Source of the DNA: Nocardia sp. NBC_01327
GTDB taxonomy: Bacteria; Actinomycetota; Actinomycetes; Mycobacteriales; Mycobacteriaceae
Direction of reading: 5' to 3'
DNA: 64,000 nt
NCBI RefSeq assembly: GCF_035958815.1
Contig: NZ_CP108383.1
Location: forward strand, 8,742,001-8,806,000
Shown piece by piece: positions 9,006 through 64,000 of this stretch (positions are counted from its first letter, which is position 1; the number at the start of each line of letters is the position of its first letter). The notes beneath the pieces are model-generated. The model searched no databases, had not been told where the DNA came from, and saw nothing but the letters and a program-made list of their open reading frames with translations. The position numbers and the translations under genes are program-made.

Positions 9006-9288
9006 GAGCAGTCTCAGCTCGGTTCGGCCAACTCTGGACGCGTCACGACGTACGACCTGGCGAAAAAGCAGTTTCAGCGGCGACGGCGGCGGCGGAAACT
9101 GCGTCGAGGTCAAGTTCTCTGGTTGCTCAGTACTGATTCGGGACAGCAAGTACCTGCGGGATCCGGCGAATGACCCAGCACGTCAGCCGGTCGTTGCGGT
9201 TCCGCTGCAGGAGTGGGATGTGTTTCTGCGGATGGCCGTTGATGCCACGTTGGTGTTGCCCGGCCTACGCGGTCAAAGATCGAGGTAG
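8998..9288 (+). CDS. DUF397 domain protein (second of two)
   Basis: A 96-residue DUF397 protein: WRKSSFSGDGGGGNCVEV, then LIRDSKYLRDPANDPA and VPLQEWDVFLRMAV. I chose the GTG at 8998 because it overlaps the end of the first DUF397 gene by 8 nt; no better start lies downstream before the domain. It is similar to the first copy (both share RDSKY.RDPAN.PA..P..AVPL..WD.FL), so the pair arose by tandem duplication. The last few codons and the stop lie inside palindromic element copy 2, so insertion of that element has probably rewritten the C terminus. Confidence 0.8.
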   Translation: MRESSLSSVRPTLDASRRTTWRKSSFSGDGGGGNCVEVKFSGCSVLIRDSKYLRDPANDPARQPVVAVPLQEWDVFLRMAVDATLVLPGLRGQRSR

Positions 9289-9336
9289 GGCGGCAATTAT
9301 TGCCGTTGTAGGGCGGTGTTTGACCGGTGAGGCCGG
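9260..9336. repeat. 77-nt palindromic element, copy 2
   Basis: Second copy of the element at 6783-6859, with the same 77-nt length. The arms at 9260-9277 and 9319-9336 pair at 15 of 18 positions, and the core palindrome CGGCAAT-T-ATTGCCG (9291-9305) is identical and at the same offset of 31 nt from the left end. The arms have drifted while the core is preserved. It overlaps the 3' end of the second DUF397 gene and supplies its stop codon. Confidence 0.82.
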
Positions 9337-9426
9337 TTTTCCACAGGGGCAGAGTTATCCACAGGTGTCCACATTCGGCGGCGGTGGGTGCGGTGGGTGT
9401 CGCCAGCGGCGAAGAGACTGCTGTGT

Positions 9427-10266
9427 ATGGGTTTTCATGGGGTGTGGACTCGCAGGGAGTTGATCGGTTCGGGGATGTCGGCGTCCACATTGGACGATCG
9501 GTGTCGGGCGGGGATGTATACGCGGGTACTGCCGGGGGTTTACTGCGTCGGCAGGGTGACTTCACTGGCACGCTGCGCTGCTGTTGTTGCTTGGATTCCG
9601 GGCGCCGTGCTGAGTCATCGGACTGCGGGGTGGTTGTGGGAGATGTTGCCTGAGCCTGTGGTTTTCGAGGCGACCATTCCTGGAGGTGTGCATCGGGTCG
9701 TGCCGGAGTGGGTCACGCTGTATCGGCGGGATCTGCCGGGCAGGGATGTGCATGAGGCTTGGGGGGTGGCGGTTACGTCGGCTGCGCGGACTCTGATGGA
9801 TTGCCTTGGGGTGCTGCCGGAGTCGGCGGCGGACGAGTTGGTCGACTTGCACTTGGGGAAGACCGTCGAGCGGGATGCGGTGCTCGAGTTGTGCGATGGG
9901 GGTGGGGTGGGGGCGCCGGGGTTGCGGCGGCAGGTTTGGATGGCTGCGACCAATGCGTTGTCTGAGCCGGAGCGGCTATTCGCCAGGGCGGTTGCGCAGC
10001 GGCGGGTGCGGCTGTTGGCCAATCATTCTGTCGGGCCTTATGTGTGCGACTTCGTGCATAGGCGGTCGCGGACGATTGTCGAGATCGATGGGCGGGAATT
10101 CCACAGTGGGGCGGCGGCATTCCGGCGGGATCGGCAGCGACAGAATTGGTTGGTGCTGCAAGGGTGGTTGGTGCTGCGGTATGCGGCGGCCGATATCTAC
10201 CAACAGCTGGAGCGGTCCGCTGATGAGGTGGTCGCTGTCATACACGACCGGGGTAGGCGGCGGTGA
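9427..10266 (+). CDS. AbiEi-like / DUF559 endonuclease-domain protein
   Basis: Protein of 279 residues with two parts. The N-terminal half has the winged-helix look of AbiEi-type antitoxin proteins (GVWTRRELIGSGMSASTLDD, GMYTRVLPGVYCVG, LSHRTAGWLW). The C-terminal part is a DUF559/Vsr-like PD-(D/E)xK fold (CDFVHRRSRTIVEIDGREFH, then RDRQRQNWLVLQGWLVLRY), with the D...ExD catalytic pattern intact. Such proteins are abundant in mycobacteria, Nocardia and Rhodococcus; their role is unproven, with phage defence or DNA repair suggested by fold. The ATG at 9427 fits the family start; an upstream in-frame GTG at 9388 would add 13 residues. The stop lies in the first unit of a degenerate tandem repeat. 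Confidence 0.82.
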   Translation: MGFHGVWTRRELIGSGMSASTLDDRCRAGMYTRVLPGVYCVGRVTSLARCAAVVAWIPGAVLSHRTAGWLWEMLPEPVVFEATIPGGVHRVVPEWVTLYRRDLPGRDVHEAWGVAVTSAARTLMDCLGVLPESAADELVDLHLGKTVERDAVLELCDGGGVGAPGLRRQVWMAATNALSEPERLFARAVAQRRVRLLANHSVGPYVCDFVHRRSRTIVEIDGREFHSGAAAFRRDRQRQNWLVLQGWLVLRYAAADIYQQLERSADEVVAVIHDRGRRR

Positions 10267-10385
10267 GGGGGCGCTGCCGTACACGACCGCGAGGTAGGCA
10301 GCGGTGAGGTGGGCGCCGCCGTACGCGACCGGGGCTGCGGCGGTGAGTGGGCGGTGTCAAACGTGACCGAGGGTGTGGCAGGGGC
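10234..10385. repeat. Degenerate tandem repeat, four ~38-42-nt units
   Basis: Four imperfect units begin at about 10234, 10272, 10314 and 10352. Each contains a version of GCCGTACACGACCG followed by GGCGGTGAG. The first unit encodes the last codons and stop of the DUF559 gene and the others are non-coding, so the array probably grew by duplication of the gene's 3' end. The units become less alike towards the right. Confidence 0.7.
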
Positions 10386-10652
10386 GGGGGCGATTGTCGG
10401 GTGCGGTGGGTGGGGTTGCGAAAAATGTTCGGGGAGTGGGGATTTTACGGAATAACTATATGAAACATGTGTATTCCATTTGTTTGGGTGGGGCTTTTGC
10501 GGAGGATTCGCGGTGGCGCTGCCATAATTGGGTTATCTGGGACGCCGCGGCGTGCCGGTCCGGCAGGAAGTGGTGGACGGCACGCCGCGGCGCTTATTCA
10601 GGTGGATTGTGTGGCTGCTGGGGCGTATCGGCGCTTTGGCAGCCTCACGTCC
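10386..10652. terminator. Intergenic region with strong hairpin, probable end of the NRPS operon
   Basis: This 267-nt gap separates the convergent DUF559 gene and the micropeptide genes. A 14-bp perfect inverted repeat (10543-10556 with 10579-10592, CGCCGCGGCGTGCC) with a 22-nt loop lies about 60 nt past the last micropeptide stop and is the likely terminator of the minus-strand operon; it has no T-run, as is common in actinobacteria. At 10441-10500 there is an A+T-rich island holding an inverted repeat GGAATA...TATTCC (10449-10454, 10472-10477), of unknown role. I see no convincing gene here. Confidence 0.5.
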
Positions 10653-10745
10653 TCAGGCTTGCGGGGGGTAGGTGACCGAAGAACCGGTTCCCAGGACCTT
10701 GGCAATCAGGAGGAGGAAGTTGTTGATCGCACTTCCGCTATCCAT
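10653..10745 (-). CDS. Micropeptide 3 of the NRPS operon, 30 aa
   Basis: Third and shortest of three tandem related micropeptides. It consists of a polar start (MDSGSAINN), a hydrophobic helix (FLLLIAKVLG) and the tail TGSSVTYPPQA. The tail matches the trio's motif [ST]GS[ST]x[ST][YI]. The ATG at 10745 has AGGAG at 10752-10756, six bases away; this site overlaps the stop codon of micropeptide 2 (TAGGAG), so the two are translationally coupled with only 9 nt between stop and start. About 73% of codons end in G or C. No signal peptide, Cys or known RiPP leader is visible. Function unknown; a membrane-active or membrane-associated peptide is a guess from hydrophobicity. Confidence 0.7.
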   Translation of the reverse strand: MDSGSAINNFLLLIAKVLGTGSSVTYPPQA

Positions 10746-10754
10746 GGGGGACTC

Positions 10755-10862
10755 CTAGACGCCGGGGGTCGGCTGGATGATCGAGGTCGACGAACCCGAG
10801 GTGATCAGGTGAGCGATGGCGGCCAGGATGTCGAGGGCGCCGCTGCCGGTACTGGTAGGCAT
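10755..10862 (-). CDS. Micropeptide 2 of the NRPS operon, 35 aa
   Basis: Second of the three related micropeptides. A Ser/Thr/Gly-rich start (MPTSTGSG) leads into the hydrophobic segment ALDILAAIAHLI and the tail TSGSSTSIIQPTPGV, which matches the [ST]GS[ST]x[ST][YI] motif of its neighbours. The ATG at 10862 has an excellent ribosome binding site (AAAGGA at 10868-10873, five bases away). 31 of 35 codons end in G or C, as expected for real coding DNA here. It starts 39 nt after micropeptide 1 and ends 9 nt before micropeptide 3. No family recognised. Confidence 0.75.
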   Translation of the reverse strand: MPTSTGSGALDILAAIAHLITSGSSTSIIQPTPGV

Positions 10863-10901
10863 GTTGATCCTTTCGAGAAGTGTTGCTTGGAACGGAAGCG
10901 A

Positions 10902-11030
10902 CTAGTGCGGGGTGTAGCTGGCGGTGGAACCGCTGCTCAGGAACTTCAGCACCGTCGCGAGAATGCCGGCGATGTCGACGCCGCCGGTGGGGTCCGTGGT
11001 CGGCGGAGTGGTGGTACGGGTGACCTTCAT
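10902..11030 (-). CDS. Micropeptide 1 of the NRPS operon, 42 aa
   Basis: First of three related micropeptides, 90 nt downstream of the MbtH-like gene. It has a basic, Thr/Pro-rich N terminus (MKVTRTTTPPTTDPTGG), a hydrophobic helix (VDIAGILATVLKFL) and the tail SSGSTASYTPH carrying the [ST]GS[ST]x[ST][YI] motif. The ATG at 11030 is supported by AAAGGGA at 11041-11047, ten bases upstream, and by third-position GC of about 90%; a longer in-frame ORF from further upstream (to 11102) has no such support. The protein lacks a classical signal peptide. It could be a membrane-associated peptide, a RiPP precursor or a small accessory factor; I cannot decide from sequence. Confidence 0.75.
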   Translation of the reverse strand: MKVTRTTTPPTTDPTGGVDIAGILATVLKFLSSGSTASYTPH

Positions 11031-11120
11031 GTGTTCTTTTTCCCTTTCTGACGGGGTGCTGATGCGCCCCGGGTCGGTGTTGCGGGCTGTATTGTGCCGC
11101 AAAGTCTTTCGGGTCAGTGG

Positions 11121-11339
11121 CTATTCGGCTTCACTGGCCATGAAGTCCGCGAGTGATTTCGGACGCATATCCGTCCAGTGCGACTCGACGTACTCCAGGC
11201 AGGCCCAGCGCGGAGCCGGGCCGTGCGCGATGGTCCAGCCGCCGGGGATGGTCGCGAACACCGGCCACAGCGAGTGCTGGGCCTCCTCGTTGACCAGCAC
11301 ATAGAACTGAGCGTCTTCATCGTCGAATGGATTGCTCAT
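11121..11339 (-). CDS. mbtH: MbtH-like protein
   Basis: Small NRPS accessory protein of 72 residues. It binds adenylation domains and is often needed for their solubility and activity. The family signature is complete: NPFDDEDAQFYVLVNEEAQHS, SLWPVFATIPGGW, and the C-terminal ESHWTDMRPKSL with the conserved Trp residues. The ATG at 11339 follows the NRPS stop by 52 nt; AAGAAAGG lies about 10 nt upstream. Being directly downstream of the NRPS with no space for a clear promoter, it is almost certainly in the same operon and serves these A domains. Confidence 0.97.
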   Translation of the reverse strand: MSNPFDDEDAQFYVLVNEEAQHSLWPVFATIPGGWTIAHGPAPRWACLEYVESHWTDMRPKSLADFMASEAE

Positions 11340-11391
11340 TCTCGAAAACCTTTCTTACCGTGGGAGTTCGGATCGGGGGGAAATCGGTCTG

Positions 11392-64000
<52,609 letters not shown>

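Noticed and set aside
9289..9426. Additional small gene between the second DUF397 gene and the DUF559 gene
   Set aside because: The stretch is mostly the palindromic element and a GC-rich leader; no frame with a binding site or motif is seen.
10234..10385. CRISPR array
   Set aside because: The units are adjacent with no spacers between them, degenerate, and start inside a coding region; no cas genes are present.
10467..11051. 194-codon plus-strand frame covering the micropeptide genes
   Set aside because: It has no ribosome binding site, an Arg/Gly-rich unstructured translation and no family. The minus-strand micropeptides have proper binding sites, mutual similarity and the expected codon bias.

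Overview
The window is high-GC DNA of actinobacterial type. The mix of genes (paired AfsR-type regulators, an XRE/DUF5753 regulator with DUF397 partners, an AbiEi/DUF559-type protein, an MbtH-like protein and giant NRPSs) fits a mycolic-acid-containing actinomycete, most likely Nocardia or a close relative. That genus-level placement is inference from gene content, not a database match.

Layout. (1) 1-6769, plus strand: two tandem paralogous AfsR/SARP-family ATPase regulators, the first cut by the window edge, with a small minus-strand gene between them. (2) About 6770-10385: a mosaic accessory stretch. It holds two copies of a 77-nt palindromic element (6783-6859 and 9260-9336) that bracket a DUF4254 gene, a possible small membrane protein, an XRE/DUF5753 regulator and two overlapping DUF397 genes; a nuclease-like AbiEi/DUF559 gene ending in a degenerate tandem repeat follows. 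(3) 10386-10652: a non-coding stretch with an A+T-rich island and a strong hairpin. (4) 10653-64000, minus strand: one apparent operon running leftwards. Its order is a giant NRPS cut by the right window edge (49665-64000), a second NRPS of 12,757 residues (11392-49665), an MbtH-like gene, and three tandem paralogous micropeptide genes of 42, 35 and 30 codons. The ORF search reports none of these three as such: the first appears only inside a longer ORF with an upstream start, and the other two not at all.

NRPS logic. Sixteen A-T units are visible (4 in the upstream protein, 12 in the downstream one), with condensation domains between them and a terminal type I thioesterase. The module at the junction is split: its C domain ends the first protein and its A-T starts the second. 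Both protein ends at this junction carry a similar ~90-residue fragment resembling the first part of an adenylation domain, a plausible docking pair. Specificity codes read by eye give, in order: unassigned, Thr, Ser, unassigned (code X) | Ser, unassigned (code Y), Ser, unassigned, Ser, unassigned, code Y, Thr, unassigned, X, X, X, then release. The product should be a Ser/Thr-rich peptide of at least 16 residues. No epimerization, methylation, Cy or reductase domains are visible.

The most promising undescribed element is the micropeptide trio at the operon end. The three share a short hydrophobic helix followed by a [ST]GS[ST]x[ST][YI] tail, have strong ribosome binding sites and GC-rich third positions, and match no family I recognise.
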